From an uncultured Clostridia bacterium (GTDB lineage Bacteria; Bacillota; Clostridia; TANB77; CAG-508): a stretch of DNA of 42,425 bases. How positions within the stretch are numbered: position 1 is the stretch's first letter; every line of letters starts with the position of its first letter. A program made the position numbers and the translations under genes. Below are positions 26,038 to 34,801 of this stretch, piece by piece. The DNA is taken from NCBI GenBank assembly GCA_944390395.1, contig CALXPY010000010.1:1-42425 (forward strand), given 5' to 3'. The notes under the pieces are model-generated. The model was not told where the DNA came from. It worked only from the letters and a program-made list of their open reading frames with translations, and did not search any database.

Positions 26038-26421
26038 TTAAAATATATTAACTATTTTTAATGCATTTTTATCTTTTATATGTTGTAATATATAAATACA
26101 AGTGTCTAAATTTTCAATTCCTACATTATATTCTTTAGTGTCTATATTAGCTTTTAATTTTACGATTTGAGTTTCAACTTTTTCTAATTCTTCATGTTCT
26201 ACATAATATGCTAATTTTTCATAGTTCTCTGTCCATTGATTTTCTATACTTTGTATTTGTTTTTTTACAAAATCATCATTATTATTTTTCATATTTTCTT
26301 TTAATTGTATTAAATTATCTTCTAATTGTGCATAAGTCTCTTTAATATTCGTTTGTGTTATTATATTTAAGACTATTATGAGTATAACAACAAAAATACT
26401 TATTACAATTTCTTTTTTCAT
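26038..26421 (-). CDS. DUF4363 family protein
   Basis: The protein has 127 residues from the ATG at 26421. One N-terminal membrane segment (EIVISIFVVILIIVLNII) is followed by an extracytoplasmic helical domain with QSIENQWTENYEKLAYYVEHEELEKVE, the family's signature region. DUF4363 genes often follow DUF421 genes in Clostridia, as here, where the two genes are separated by about two bases. Function unknown; a role in the spore or cell membrane with its DUF421 partner is inference. Confidence 0.8.
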   Translation of the reverse strand: MKKEIVISIFVVILIIVLNIITQTNIKETYAQLEDNLIQLKENMKNNNDDFVKKQIQSIENQWTENYEKLAYYVEHEELEKVETQIVKLKANIDTKEYNVGIENLDTCIYILQHIKDKNALKIVNIF

Positions 26422-26423
26422 AT

Positions 26424-27101
26424 TTAATTCTTTTTCTCCTTTTCTTGACAAAATATATTGTTATTACCATCTATAGTAACTATAAGTGCTTCTTCTGGTT
26501 TTATATTAAATTCTTTAACTTGTTTTTTTAACCAATTATAATCCTTCCCTACTTTTTTTAAATTTTCATACATTACTTTCCCATCTATAACTAAATCATA
26601 AGTTATTCCCTCATATTCAGGCATAATATTAAAATCTTGAGGAATTGTATTTCTTTTATTTGGTTTTGGAATAACTGTTAATTGTCCACTTGTCTCTAAT
26701 ATCGCATATTCTACATCTCCTATATTTACTATATTATTTCCTCTTAGCCTTTCTTGCAATTCATTTAATGTAAATCTTTCTTTTTTTAGCATTTTTTCGT
26801 CTATTCTGCCTCTATATATTAATATTGAAGGTTTCCCACATAATAGTTCTCTTGCTTTCATGCTTTTTATATTTATTAATGAAATTAGTAAGTGCATTAC
26901 CAACAAACCCAATATAGGTATTATTCCATTTGTTATAGGTATTCCTGAATCTGCCATTGGGATTGATGCCAAATCTGCAATTAATATAGATACAACCAAC
27001 TCAAAAGGTTGAAGTTGGCCAATTTCCCTTTTTCCCATTAATCTCATAACAATTAATACTATTATGTATAAAAAAATTGTTCTTATAAAAGTAATTAACA
27101 T
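26424..27101 (-). CDS. DUF421 family membrane protein (YetF-like)
   Basis: The 225-residue protein has three N-terminal membrane helices (about 4-18, 35-50, 60-77), with MRLMGKREIGQLQPFELVVSI between the first two. A cytoplasmic domain follows with GKPSILIYRGRIDEKMLKK and LETSGQLTVIPKP, all typical of YetF/YrbG proteins. I chose the ATG at 27101, 6 bases after GAGGTG; a GTG at 27110 adds 3 residues. First gene of a two-gene unit with DUF4363, divergent from the 4-TM gene. Biochemical role unknown. Confidence 0.9.
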   Translation of the reverse strand: MLITFIRTIFLYIIVLIVMRLMGKREIGQLQPFELVVSILIADLASIPMADSGIPITNGIIPILGLLVMHLLISLINIKSMKARELLCGKPSILIYRGRIDEKMLKKERFTLNELQERLRGNNIVNIGDVEYAILETSGQLTVIPKPNKRNTIPQDFNIMPEYEGITYDLVIDGKVMYENLKKVGKDYNWLKKQVKEFNIKPEEALIVTIDGNNNIFCQEKEKKN

Positions 27102-27126
27102 TTCTAACACCTCATCATTATTTTTT

Positions 27127-27174
27127 ACTAAAAAAAAATATTTATTCTTATTTGAATAAATAATTTTTTTTAGT
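27127..27174. repeat. 48-base near-perfect inverted repeat between divergent genes
   Basis: The outer arms run from ACTAAAAAAAA to TTTTTTTTAGT and the inner arms are TTTATTC and GAATAAA, around a 6-base centre. The pairing is about 20 of 21. It lies symmetrically between the DUF421 gene and the 4-TM gene. Confidence 0.75.
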
Positions 27175-27182
27175 AAATAATA
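27153..27182 (+). promoter_or_regulatory. Possible forespore (sigma-F/G) promoter of the 4-TM gene
   Basis: TGAATA (27153-27158) and AATAATA (27176-27182) are spaced 17 bases apart. They fit GHATR and CATNHTA at all but one position. An overlapping TATAAT at 27181-27186 leaves sigma-A possible. Confidence 0.35.
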
Positions 27183-27239
27183 TAATTGAAACCATGAATA
27201 ATCATCATTGTTATTCTTAAAAATAAGGAGGTTTTAAAA

Positions 27240-27620
27240 ATGTCAGAAATGAATACCAATACACAAACAAAAAGCAATACAAAAAGTACTGTTTGGCAAA
27301 TAGTTGGTAGATTAGTAACTGCTGGAATAGTTCTTGCAATTACTGCATTTTTTACACCAGGATTTGAAATAAATAACTTCTGGGCATTAGCAGCAGCTGC
27401 TGTTGTTCTTACAGTTATGGATTATTTAATTATAAAATTAACTGGATTACATGCAAGTCCTTTCGGTAAAGGCTTTGTAGGATTTGTACTTTCAGCAGTT
27501 ATATTATATGTAACGCAATACTTTGTAGCGGGTTATGCAATTTCATGGATAGCTGCTATAGTTGGTGCTTTAGTATATGGTGTTGTTGATTATTTTATTC
27601 CAGGTGATCAAGGAATGTAA
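27240..27620 (+). CDS. Four-helix membrane protein (DUF2512/holin-4-like)
   Basis: The 126-residue protein has a Thr/Asn/Lys-rich start (NTNTQTKSNTKS) and four membrane helices at about 20-38, 46-65, 76-95 and 97-116, ending DYFIPGDQGM. The third and fourth helices and the MDYLIIKLTG segment recall DUF2512 (YndM-like) and the holin family 4-2 proteins; I cannot decide between these. AAGGAGG lies 8 bases before the ATG. A single-gene transcript, divergent from DUF421 and convergent with fabI. Confidence 0.7.
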   Translation: MSEMNTNTQTKSNTKSTVWQIVGRLVTAGIVLAITAFFTPGFEINNFWALAAAAVVLTVMDYLIIKLTGLHASPFGKGFVGFVLSAVILYVTQYFVAGYAISWIAAIVGALVYGVVDYFIPGDQGM

Positions 27621-27625
27621 ATAAG

Positions 27626-27673
27626 AAAAAACAACATGATTAATATTTTAATCTATTAATCATGTTGTTTTTT
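27626..27673. terminator. Bidirectional terminator before fabI
   Basis: A 20-bp perfect stem (27626-27645 with 27654-27673) has an 8-base loop and T runs on both strands. It serves the 4-TM gene and the end of the fatty-acid operon. Confidence 0.9.
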
Positions 27674-27676
27674 TCT

Positions 27677-28447
27677 TTATACTCCTACAGTAGAAAATCC
27701 ATTATCTACATGTATTATTTCTCCAGTTATTGCACTTGACATTCCGCTAAATAAAAATGTTACAGCATCCCCAACTTCTTTTGTAGTTACATTTTTGTGT
27801 AACGGAGCTTTTTCTTCTACAACATTTAATATTGAACTAAAATCTTTTATTCCTTTTGCAGAAAGTGTTTTAATAGGTCCTGCTGAAATTGCATTAATAC
27901 GAATTGTATGCTCACCTAAATCTTTTGCCAAATATTTTATACTTGTTTCTAATGCAGCTTTTGCTACTCCCATTACATTATATCCTGCAACTGCTTTTTC
28001 TGATCCATAATAAGTTAAAGCAACAATACTAGCATTTTCATTTAATAATTCTTTTTCCATTGCTATTCTAGATATTGCTACTAATGAATACGCACTTATA
28101 TCTGAAGCATGTGCAAATCCATCTCTTGATGTTTTTATAAAGTCATTTCTTAAATCTTCTGTATTTGCATGAGCTATACTATGTAAAATACCATCTATTT
28201 TTCCATTTTCACTTTTTACTTGTTCTAAGCAATTTGATATACTTTCATCACTTGCAGCGTCACAAGTATATAATTTTGAGTTTGGAATTTCACTAATTAA
28301 TTCTTTTATTTTCTCTACATTTTCCATATCACTACAAGTAAATAAAACTTCTGCTCCATTTTCATAAGCTGATTTAGCTGCTCCCCATGCTATACTCCAT
28401 TTGTTTCTAATTCCCATAATTAAAACTTTTTTTCCTGTTAATAACAT
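27677..28447 (-). CDS. fabI: Enoyl-[acyl-carrier-protein] reductase (NADH), FabI type
   Basis: FabI reduces the trans-2-enoyl-ACP in the last step of each elongation round. It has 256 residues, with the short-chain dehydrogenase fold and FabI features: an N-terminal MGIRNKWSIAWGAAKSAYENGA and HSIAHANTEDL. The catalytic Tyr-x6-Lys lies in GYNVMGVAKAALE, and SAGPIKTLSAKGIKDF follows. Many Clostridia use FabK instead. It is the last gene of the operon, 10 bases after accA, with GGTGG before the ATG. Confidence 0.95.
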   Translation of the reverse strand: MLLTGKKVLIMGIRNKWSIAWGAAKSAYENGAEVLFTCSDMENVEKIKELISEIPNSKLYTCDAASDESISNCLEQVKSENGKIDGILHSIAHANTEDLRNDFIKTSRDGFAHASDISAYSLVAISRIAMEKELLNENASIVALTYYGSEKAVAGYNVMGVAKAALETSIKYLAKDLGEHTIRINAISAGPIKTLSAKGIKDFSSILNVVEEKAPLHKNVTTKEVGDAVTFLFSGMSSAITGEIIHVDNGFSTVGV

Positions 28448-28457
28448 AATTCCACCA

Positions 28458-29255
28458 TTACCTTTCTATCTTTCCAATTTTTCTGAACTTTTCATATCTT
28501 TCTTCTAACAAGATATCTTTATTTATTTTAGTTAATTTATTCAAATTTTTTATAATACTTTTCTTTACATTACTAGTTATCCCTGCAATATCGTTTTGAG
28601 ATCCTCCTGTTGGTTCTTTTATTATTTCATCTATTATTTCTAGTTCTTTTAAATCTTTCGCTGTTATTTTCATATTTTCTGCAGCTTCTCTGTTTTTTGT
28701 AGCATCTTTGTATAAAATACTTGCAAATCCTTCTGGTGACAAAATAGAATATACAGAATTTTCTAACATTATTATTTTATCTCCAACTCCTAAGGCTAAT
28801 GCTCCTCCACTAGATCCTTCTCCTATAACTATACAAATAATAGGAACTTTAAGAGTAGACATTTCTAGTAAATTTTTTGCTATTGCTTCTCCTTGGCCTC
28901 TTTCTTCTGCTCCAATTCCTGGATAAGCACCTGGAGTATCTATAAATGTTATAATAGGTCTACCAAATTTTTCTGCTTGTTTCATTAATCTTAATGCTTT
29001 TCTATAGCCTTCTGGATTCGTCATTCCAAAATTTCTTTCCATATTTTCTTTTGTAGTTTTCCCTTTTTGTTGTCCTATTACTGTAACAACATAATTTTCT
29101 ATTCTTGCTATTCCACCTACTATTGATTTATCGTCTCCAAATAGTCTATCGCCATGTAATTCAATAAATTCATCAAAAATATTTTCTATATAGTCCAACG
29201 TTCTTGGTCTTTTACTATCTCTTGCAAGTAATACTTTATCCCATGCAGTAAACAT
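28458..29255 (-). CDS. accA: Acetyl-CoA carboxylase carboxyltransferase, alpha subunit
   Basis: AccA and AccD transfer CO2 from carboxybiotin to acetyl-CoA, giving malonyl-CoA. The 265-residue protein has the crotonase-like core with [40 protein letters not shown] and [16 protein letters not shown] chose the ATG at 29255, 6 bases after AGGAGGTG; it overlaps the accD stop as TAATG, so the two subunits are translationally coupled. It is shorter than the roughly 315-residue proteobacterial form at the N-terminus, as in other Clostridia. Confidence 0.96.
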   Translation of the reverse strand: MFTAWDKVLLARDSKRPRTLDYIENIFDEFIELHGDRLFGDDKSIVGGIARIENYVVTVIGQQKGKTTKENMERNFGMTNPEGYRKALRLMKQAEKFGRPIITFIDTPGAYPGIGAEERGQGEAIAKNLLEMSTLKVPIICIVIGEGSSGGALALGVGDKIIMLENSVYSILSPEGFASILYKDATKNREAAENMKITAKDLKELEIIDEIIKEPTGGSQNDIAGITSNVKKSIIKNLNKLTKINKDILLEERYEKFRKIGKIER

Positions 29256-30112
29256 TAATCGCACCTCCTATGAAGTTTTAAAATATTTGCAAGCTCAGTT
29301 TTCATGTTTTTTCTTTCAACAATTCTATCAATAAAGCCATGCTCTAATAAAAATTCTGATCTTTGAAATCCATCTGGTAACTGTTGTTTAATAGTTTGTT
29401 CTATTACTCTTGGCCCTGCAAAACCAATTAATGCATTTGGTTCTGCTAATATAATATCTCCTAACATTGCAAAACTGGCTGTTACTCCTCCTGTTGTTGG
29501 ATCAGTTAATACAGATATATATAATAATCCTTCTTTATTATGCTTAGCTAAAGCTGCTGAAGTTTTTGCCATTTGCATTAATGAAATTATACCTTCTTGC
29601 ATTCTTGCTCCACCAGAAACACAAAATATTATTAATGGAAGTCTCAATTTTATAGAAGTTTCTATTGCTAATGTTATCTTTTCACCTACAACACTTCCCA
29701 TGCTTCCCATCATAAAGTTTCCATCCATTACAGCTAATACAACTTTTTCCCCTTCAATTTCTCCTATTCCAGTTGTAACTGCTTCTTCTATTTTTGTTTT
29801 TTCTTGTAATGATTCAAGCTTTTTTTCATATCCTTCAAAATTTAATGGATTTGTTGTTTTTAATCCCTTTCCTATTTCTTCAAAAGTTCCTTCATCAATT
29901 ATTTGTTTAATTCTTCTCCTTGAAGATATTCTAAAATGTTTTCCACAATTAGGACAAACGCTTAAATTTTTATGAACTTCTTCTTTATATAATATTTCTT
30001 TACATGCGTCACATTTTACCCATTTTCCTACAAGCATATCTCCAGCCACTTCATTTTTTGATGAAAACTGTATATCTTCCGGATTCATTTTTTTTATTTT
30101 ATCTATAATCAA
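29255..30112 (-). CDS. accD: Acetyl-CoA carboxylase carboxyltransferase, beta subunit
   Basis: The beta subunit has an N-terminal zinc ribbon with Cys34, Cys37, Cys53 and Cys56 (VKCDACKE and VCPNCGKH). The carboxyltransferase core has [34 protein letters not shown] and [16 protein letters not shown]. The start is TTG, 7 bases after AGAGGTG. It starts 13 bases downstream of the accC stop and its stop overlaps the accA start, which favours equal amounts of the two subunits. Confidence 0.96.
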   Translation of the reverse strand: MIIDKIKKMNPEDIQFSSKNEVAGDMLVGKWVKCDACKEILYKEEVHKNLSVCPNCGKHFRISSRRRIKQIIDEGTFEEIGKGLKTTNPLNFEGYEKKLESLQEKTKIEEAVTTGIGEIEGEKVVLAVMDGNFMMGSMGSVVGEKITLAIETSIKLRLPLIIFCVSGGARMQEGIISLMQMAKTSAALAKHNKEGLLYISVLTDPTTGGVTASFAMLGDIILAEPNALIGFAGPRVIEQTIKQQLPDGFQRSEFLLEHGFIDRIVERKNMKTELANILKLHRRCD

Positions 30113-30125
30113 TTTCTAGCACCTC

Positions 30126-31469
30126 TTATATTCCAAACTCATCTTTTAAGAATGATGTAGTATAATTATTAGTTTTAAAGTTTTCGTTTTCTAATATTTT
30201 GTATAAAAAGTCTATATTGGTATCTACACCTTCTATTATAAATTCTCCTAATGCACTTTTCATTTTTTCTATAGATTCTTGTCTATTATTTCCATGTACT
30301 ATTATCTTTGCTATCATAGAGTCATAATAAATAGGAATTTCATAACCTGCATATATAGCACTATCTATTCTTATACCATTTCCTCCTGGTAAATGTAATC
30401 CTGTTATTTTTCCAGGACATGGCATAAAGTTCTTATCAGGATTTTCTGCATTCACTCTGCATTCTAGACTGTGTCCGGTTATTTTTATATCTTTTTGAGA
30501 AAATTCTAATGTTTCTCCACTTGCAATTTTTATTTGTTCTTTTATAATATCTATTCCAGTTACCATTTCTGTAACAGGATGTTCTACTTGTACTCTAGTA
30601 TTCATTTCCATAAAATAAAAATCTCTATTTTTATCTACTAAAAATTCGATAGTACCAACATTATAATATCCCACTTTTTTTATTGCATTAACAGCTATTT
30701 CTCCCATTTTTTTTCTTATTTTATCATTTATTATTGAAGATGGTGTTTCTTCTAATATTTTTTGATTCTTTCTTTGAATGCTACAATCTCTTTCGCCTAA
30801 ATGCACACAATTTCCATGTTCATCTGCCATTATTTGTATTTCTATATGTCTAGGATTTTCTATATATTTTTCTATGTAAACACTATCATCATTAAATGAA
30901 GTTAAAGATTCTTGCTTTACTACTTCGTAAGCTTTTATAAGTTCTTCTTCTGAATATGCTATTCTTATACCTTTTCCTCCACCACCAGCAGAAGCCTTTA
31001 AAATTACAGGATATTTTATACTTTTAGCAATTTCTTTTGCTTCTTTAAGTGAGCTTATTAATCCATCAGAACCTGGTACTACTGGTACTCCAACATTTTT
31101 CATTGTTTCTTTTGCTTTAGATTTATTTCCCATTAGTTCTATCATTTTATAGTTTGGTCCAATAAATTTAATTCCTATTTCTTCGCATATTTTTGCAAAT
31201 TTAACATTTTCAGATAAGAATCCGAAACCTGGATGTATGCTATCACACCCTGTTAAATATGCTGCCTCTATTATAGCTTTTATATTTAAATAACTATTGG
31301 TAGATTTAGCTGGTCCTATACATACTGCTTCATCAGCCAACTTTGTATGTAATGCTGTTTTATCCGCTTCTGAATAAATGGCAACTGTTCTAATTCCCAT
31401 TTCTCTACATGCTCTTATAATTCTAACAGCTATTTCTCCACGGTTAGCAATAAGTATTTTTTTCAACAT
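30126..31469 (-). CDS. accC: Biotin carboxylase subunit of acetyl-CoA carboxylase
   Basis: AccC uses ATP and bicarbonate to carboxylate biotin on AccB. The 447-residue protein has the biotin-carboxylase order: ILIANRGEIAVRIIRACREM, the glycine-rich ATP-grasp loop ASAGGGGKGIRIA, ERDCSIQRKNQK, and EMNTRVQVEHPVTE with active-site residues. AAAGGA lies upstream of the ATG. It is separated from fabZ by a + strand gene, so it may depend on read-through or on a promoter in that gap. Confidence 0.97.
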   Translation of the reverse strand: MLKKILIANRGEIAVRIIRACREMGIRTVAIYSEADKTALHTKLADEAVCIGPAKSTNSYLNIKAIIEAAYLTGCDSIHPGFGFLSENVKFAKICEEIGIKFIGPNYKMIELMGNKSKAKETMKNVGVPVVPGSDGLISSLKEAKEIAKSIKYPVILKASAGGGGKGIRIAYSEEELIKAYEVVKQESLTSFNDDSVYIEKYIENPRHIEIQIMADEHGNCVHLGERDCSIQRKNQKILEETPSSIINDKIRKKMGEIAVNAIKKVGYYNVGTIEFLVDKNRDFYFMEMNTRVQVEHPVTEMVTGIDIIKEQIKIASGETLEFSQKDIKITGHSLECRVNAENPDKNFMPCPGKITGLHLPGGNGIRIDSAIYAGYEIPIYYDSMIAKIIVHGNNRQESIEKMKSALGEFIIEGVDTNIDFLYKILENENFKTNNYTTSFLKDEFGI

Positions 31470-31502
31470 TCTAATTTTTTCCTTTCTTTTTATGTTAATT
31501 TA

Positions 31503-31511
31503 TGGTATAAT
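31503..31511 (+). promoter_or_regulatory. Extended -10 promoter of the gene at 31544
   Basis: TGGTATAAT gives a perfect TGn-TATAAT on the plus strand, 32 bases before the start codon, with no good -35. It lies just upstream of the accC start on the other strand. Confidence 0.6.
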
Positions 31512-31543
31512 TAATATGTATTTCAACTTAAGGAGGATACATT

Positions 31544-31846
31544 ATGTCAAAAATTAAGAAAATCGCAACATTTGTAAACAAACGGCATGAAGAATACCAA
31601 AAAATATTCTTCGTGTTAGGGGAACTACGTTGGGCACATCGCAAGAATGACGCTATCAAAAATTTTATTGATAGGTTGTATTTAATTTTCTCGCAATATA
31701 GAAATGTCCCACGTCAGTTATCCATTGAGTTAACACCCAAAGATATTTCTGTGCCTTTATATCCAATCATATTATTTGAACTCGGATATAAAATTATAGA
31801 ACCTTCGGATGAAAGACTTCTTACATTTGAAAGGATTTCGAATTAA
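31544..31846 (+). CDS. Unknown 100-residue protein inside the fatty-acid locus
   Basis: The protein starts MSKIKKIATFVNKRHEEY and has no membrane segment or cysteine. It appears mostly helical at first, with a mixed second half (SIELTPKDISVPLYPIILFE, LGYKIIEP). AAGGAGG sits 6 bases before the ATG. It has its own promoter and a strong terminator and runs against the operon around it. Codons such as CGG, CGC, ACG and CGT are rare in the neighbours, suggesting an acquired gene. I do not recognise a family. Confidence 0.75.
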   Translation: MSKIKKIATFVNKRHEEYQKIFFVLGELRWAHRKNDAIKNFIDRLYLIFSQYRNVPRQLSIELTPKDISVPLYPIILFELGYKIIEPSDERLLTFERISN

Positions 31847-31852
31847 TTTTTG

Positions 31853-31885
31853 AGTAGAAGAGTGTATACACTCTTCTACTTTTTT
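31853..31885 (+). terminator. Palindromic terminator of the gene at 31544
   Basis: A 28-base perfect palindrome (AGTAGAAGAGTG, TATA, then the complement) is followed by TTTTT only on the plus strand, so it should not stop the opposing operon. Confidence 0.85.
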
Positions 31886-31902
31886 ATCTAAATTGTTCTT
31901 AT

Positions 31903-32328
31903 TTATCCTACTATTGCGAAAGTTAATTCTCCTTTAGCTGCTACTATTCCATCAACAGTAGCTACTGCTTCTCCTACTCCTATTGGACCTTTTTGTTTAA
32001 TTAGTTTTACTTCTAATTTTAAAGTATCACCTGGTACCACTTGTTTCTTGAATCTTAATTTATCTATTCCTCCAAAAAGAGCGTTTTTGCCTTTATTTTC
32101 TTCTTTAGATAATATAGCCATTGCACCAGTTTGAGCTAATGCTTCTACAATTAATACTCCTGGCATAATAGGATTTCCTGGAAAATGACCTTGAAAATGT
32201 GGTTCATTTATACATACATTTTTATATGCTATACAGCTCTCTCCTGGTTTTAACTCCTCTACCTTATCTATCATTAGGAAAGGAGCTCTTTGTGGAATAA
32301 TTTTACATATTTCGTTTATATCTAACAT
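31903..32328 (-). CDS. fabZ: 3-hydroxyacyl-[ACP] dehydratase FabZ
   Basis: FabZ removes water from 3-hydroxyacyl-ACP. The 141-residue hot-dog-fold protein has the catalytic His48 and Glu62 in [20 protein letters not shown], preceded by [13 protein letters not shown], and [17 protein letters not shown] later. It lies 12 bases after accB on the same strand. The next operon gene, accC, is about 430 bases away, beyond an opposing gene. Confidence 0.97.
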   Translation of the reverse strand: MLDINEICKIIPQRAPFLMIDKVEELKPGESCIAYKNVCINEPHFQGHFPGNPIMPGVLIVEALAQTGAMAILSKEENKGKNALFGGIDKLRFKKQVVPGDTLKLEVKLIKQKGPIGVGEAVATVDGIVAAKGELTFAIVG

Positions 32329-32340
32329 AAATTTTTCTCC

Positions 32341-32766
32341 TTATTTTATTTTGAATAATGGTTTTCCAAACTCAACCATTTCTTCATTTTTTACACAGAC
32401 TTCTACTATTTCTCCATCATATTCACATTCTATTTCGTTCATTAACTTCATAGCTTCTATAATACATAATGTTTTTCCTTTTGTTACTTTATCTCCAACC
32501 TTTACAAATTCAGCTTCTTTTGGTGATGGACTTAAGTAACATGTTCCAACCATTGGAGATTTTACAATTTTTAATTCTTCATTACTTACATCAGTATTAT
32601 TATTTGTAACATTTTGTGCTACTACTGGTGCACTAGTTTGTATAACCTCCATCTCTTTACTTTTTTTCATGCTAATTTTCATACCTTCAGGAAATTCTAT
32701 CTCTAGTTCATCTATTTTTGAATTCCCCATATCATCAATTAGCTTTTTTATATCATTGTAATCCAT
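32341..32766 (-). CDS. accB: Biotin carboxyl carrier protein of acetyl-CoA carboxylase
   Basis: AccB carries the biotin that moves CO2 from AccC to the carboxyltransferase. The 141-residue protein has an N-terminal dimer/anchor part, a flexible Asn/Thr/Val-rich linker (about 45-62) and the C-terminal biotinyl domain. The biotin lysine is Lys107 in IIEAMKLMNEIE, with KSPMVGTCYLSPSP upstream. It lies about 25 bases after fabF and 12 before fabZ. Confidence 0.97.
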   Translation of the reverse strand: MDYNDIKKLIDDMGNSKIDELEIEFPEGMKISMKKSKEMEVIQTSAPVVAQNVTNNNTDVSNEELKIVKSPMVGTCYLSPSPKEAEFVKVGDKVTKGKTLCIIEAMKLMNEIECEYDGEIVEVCVKNEEMVEFGKPLFKIK

Positions 32767-32791
32767 TTTTCAACCTTCCTTTATGTACAAA

Positions 32792-34030
32792 TTATCCTTC
32801 ATATTTTTTTAATATTATACAAGCATTATGTCCACCAAATCCAAGTGAATTTGATAATGCATATTTAACTTCTACATTTCTTCCTTCATTTGGTACAATG
32901 TCTAAATCACATTCAGGATCTGCAACTTTATAATTTATTGTTGCTGGTACAAAACCATCTTGTATTGCTTTAGCACATACAATTGCTTCAATTGCACCTG
33001 CTGCACCTAATAGGTGAGCTGTATTTCCTTTTGTTGAACTTACCATTACTTTTTTGCTATGTTCACCTAAAGCACGTTTAATTACTTTTGTTTCTCCAGC
33101 ATCATTTAATAATGTTGAAGTTCCATGTGCATTAATATATGTAATTTTATCTGGAGTAATTTTTGCATCATTTATTGCATTTGTCATAGCTCTTGCTCCA
33201 CCTTCTCCGTCTGGTGATGGTGATGTAATATGATATGCGTCTGTACTAGCTCCATATCCTACAACTTCTGCATAAATTTTTGCATTTCTAGCTTTGGCAT
33301 GTTCCAATTCTTCTAAAACGATAACTCCAGCTCCTTCTCCCATTACAAATCCATTTCTTTCTTTATCAAATGGCATACTAGCTCTTGTTTTATCTGTTGA
33401 TTGAGATAAAGCTTTTATATTCATAAATCCAGCTATTCCTGTAGGTGTTATTGAAGCTTCTGTTCCTCCTGCAAAAATAACATCTTGATATCCATGTTTT
33501 ATTATTCTATAGCTTTCACCTATTGAATGAGTTCCACTAGCACATGCTGTTACCATAGCCATAGACTCACCTTTTAAACCTAAATCTATTGCTACATTCC
33601 CTGTTGCCATATTTACAATAGACATTGGTATATACATTGGAGATACTCTATCTGGTCCTTTTTCTACTATATTTCTATTATCTTTTTCTATAGTATCAAG
33701 TCCTCCAATACCAGAACTTATCATTGTTCCTGCTCTTGTCATATCAGTATTTTCTTCTGTTATACCAGAATCTTTCATTGCTTCTCTTGCTGCAACCATC
33801 GCATATTGAGAAAATGTATCTAATCTTCTTAATACTTTTTTATCAAAATACTCCTCTGGATTAAATCCTTTGACCTCTGCTGCTAATTTAACTTTGAAGT
33901 CTGTAGTATCAAATTTAGTAATAGTATCAATACCACACTTTCCTTCTTTTATTCCTTCCCAAAAATCTTGAACACTGTTTCCTATTGGAGTTATAGCTCC
34001 CATTCCTGTTATTACAACTCTTCTTTCCAT
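32792..34030 (-). CDS. fabF: 3-oxoacyl-[ACP] synthase II (FabF)
   Basis: FabF condenses malonyl-ACP with acyl-ACP to extend the chain. The 412-residue thiolase-fold protein has the active cysteine Cys163 in VTACASGTHSIG and the two histidine motifs INAHGTST and KGNTAHLLGAAG. SLGFGGHNACIIL is near the C-terminus. It follows fabG by 27 bases. No fabH is present here, so chain initiation must be encoded elsewhere or bypassed. Confidence 0.97.
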   Translation of the reverse strand: MERRVVITGMGAITPIGNSVQDFWEGIKEGKCGIDTITKFDTTDFKVKLAAEVKGFNPEEYFDKKVLRRLDTFSQYAMVAAREAMKDSGITEENTDMTRAGTMISSGIGGLDTIEKDNRNIVEKGPDRVSPMYIPMSIVNMATGNVAIDLGLKGESMAMVTACASGTHSIGESYRIIKHGYQDVIFAGGTEASITPTGIAGFMNIKALSQSTDKTRASMPFDKERNGFVMGEGAGVIVLEELEHAKARNAKIYAEVVGYGASTDAYHITSPSPDGEGGARAMTNAINDAKITPDKITYINAHGTSTLLNDAGETKVIKRALGEHSKKVMVSSTKGNTAHLLGAAGAIEAIVCAKAIQDGFVPATINYKVADPECDLDIVPNEGRNVEVKYALSNSLGFGGHNACIILKKYEG

Positions 34031-34057
34031 TTTTATCTTTCCTTTCTTTTCTTTTAA

Positions 34058-34798
34058 TTACATAATCATTCCGCCGTCAACATTCAAAACTTGACCTGTT
34101 ATATAAGTATTTTCTTCTGATGCTAGAAAATATACTGCATTAGCTACTTCATCTGCTTCTCCCATTTTATTTAGTGGTATTTGTTTGTTTATATTTTCTT
34201 TTACAGCATCTGATAGAACATCTGTCATATCTGTTTTTATAAATCCTGGTGCAACACAATTAGCTAAAATATTTCTACTTGCTAATTCTTTAGCTACGCT
34301 CTTAGTAAATCCAATTATTCCAGCTTTAGAAGCTGCATAATTTGCTTGACCAGCATTTCCTCCAATTCCAACAACTGAAGATATATTTACTATTTTTCCG
34401 CTTCTTTGTTTCATCATATATGGTATAACATTTTTTGTAACATTAAATGTACCTTTTAAATTTACTTCTATAACTTTATCAAAATCTTCTTCTTTCATTC
34501 TCATTAGTAATCCGTCTTTTGTTATACCTGCATTATTAACAAGAACATCAATTCTTCCAAACTTATTTATTACCTCTTTAATCATTTCTTCACAGCCGTT
34601 ATAATTTGTAACATCTGCTTTTACAAATAATATATCAACATTTCTATTTTCGATCATTTCTTCTTTAACCTTGCCAAGTTCGGCACTTTCTGATACATAG
34701 TTTATAACTATATCATATCCTTCCTTTGCAAATTTCTTTGCTATTGCCTTTCCTATTCCTCTTGATCCTCCTGTTATTAAAGCAACTTTTCTTTCCAC
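34058..34798 (-). CDS. fabG: 3-oxoacyl-[ACP] reductase FabG
   Basis: FabG reduces 3-oxoacyl-ACP with NADPH. The 246-residue short-chain dehydrogenase has the cofactor loop TGGSRGIGKA (9-18), NNAGITKDGLLMRMKEEDFD, the catalytic Ser in NISSVVG and NYAASKAG (Tyr-x3-Lys), and ends NVDGGMIM. The start is GTG, 3 bases after the fabD stop, with GGAGGG lying in the end of fabD, so the two genes are translationally linked. Confidence 0.96.
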   Translation of the reverse strand: MERKVALITGGSRGIGKAIAKKFAKEGYDIVINYVSESAELGKVKEEMIENRNVDILFVKADVTNYNGCEEMIKEVINKFGRIDVLVNNAGITKDGLLMRMKEEDFDKVIEVNLKGTFNVTKNVIPYMMKQRSGKIVNISSVVGIGGNAGQANYAASKAGIIGFTKSVAKELASRNILANCVAPGFIKTDMTDVLSDAVKENINKQIPLNKMGEADEVANAVYFLASEENTYITGQVLNVDGGMIM

Positions 34799-34801
34799 TT
34801 T

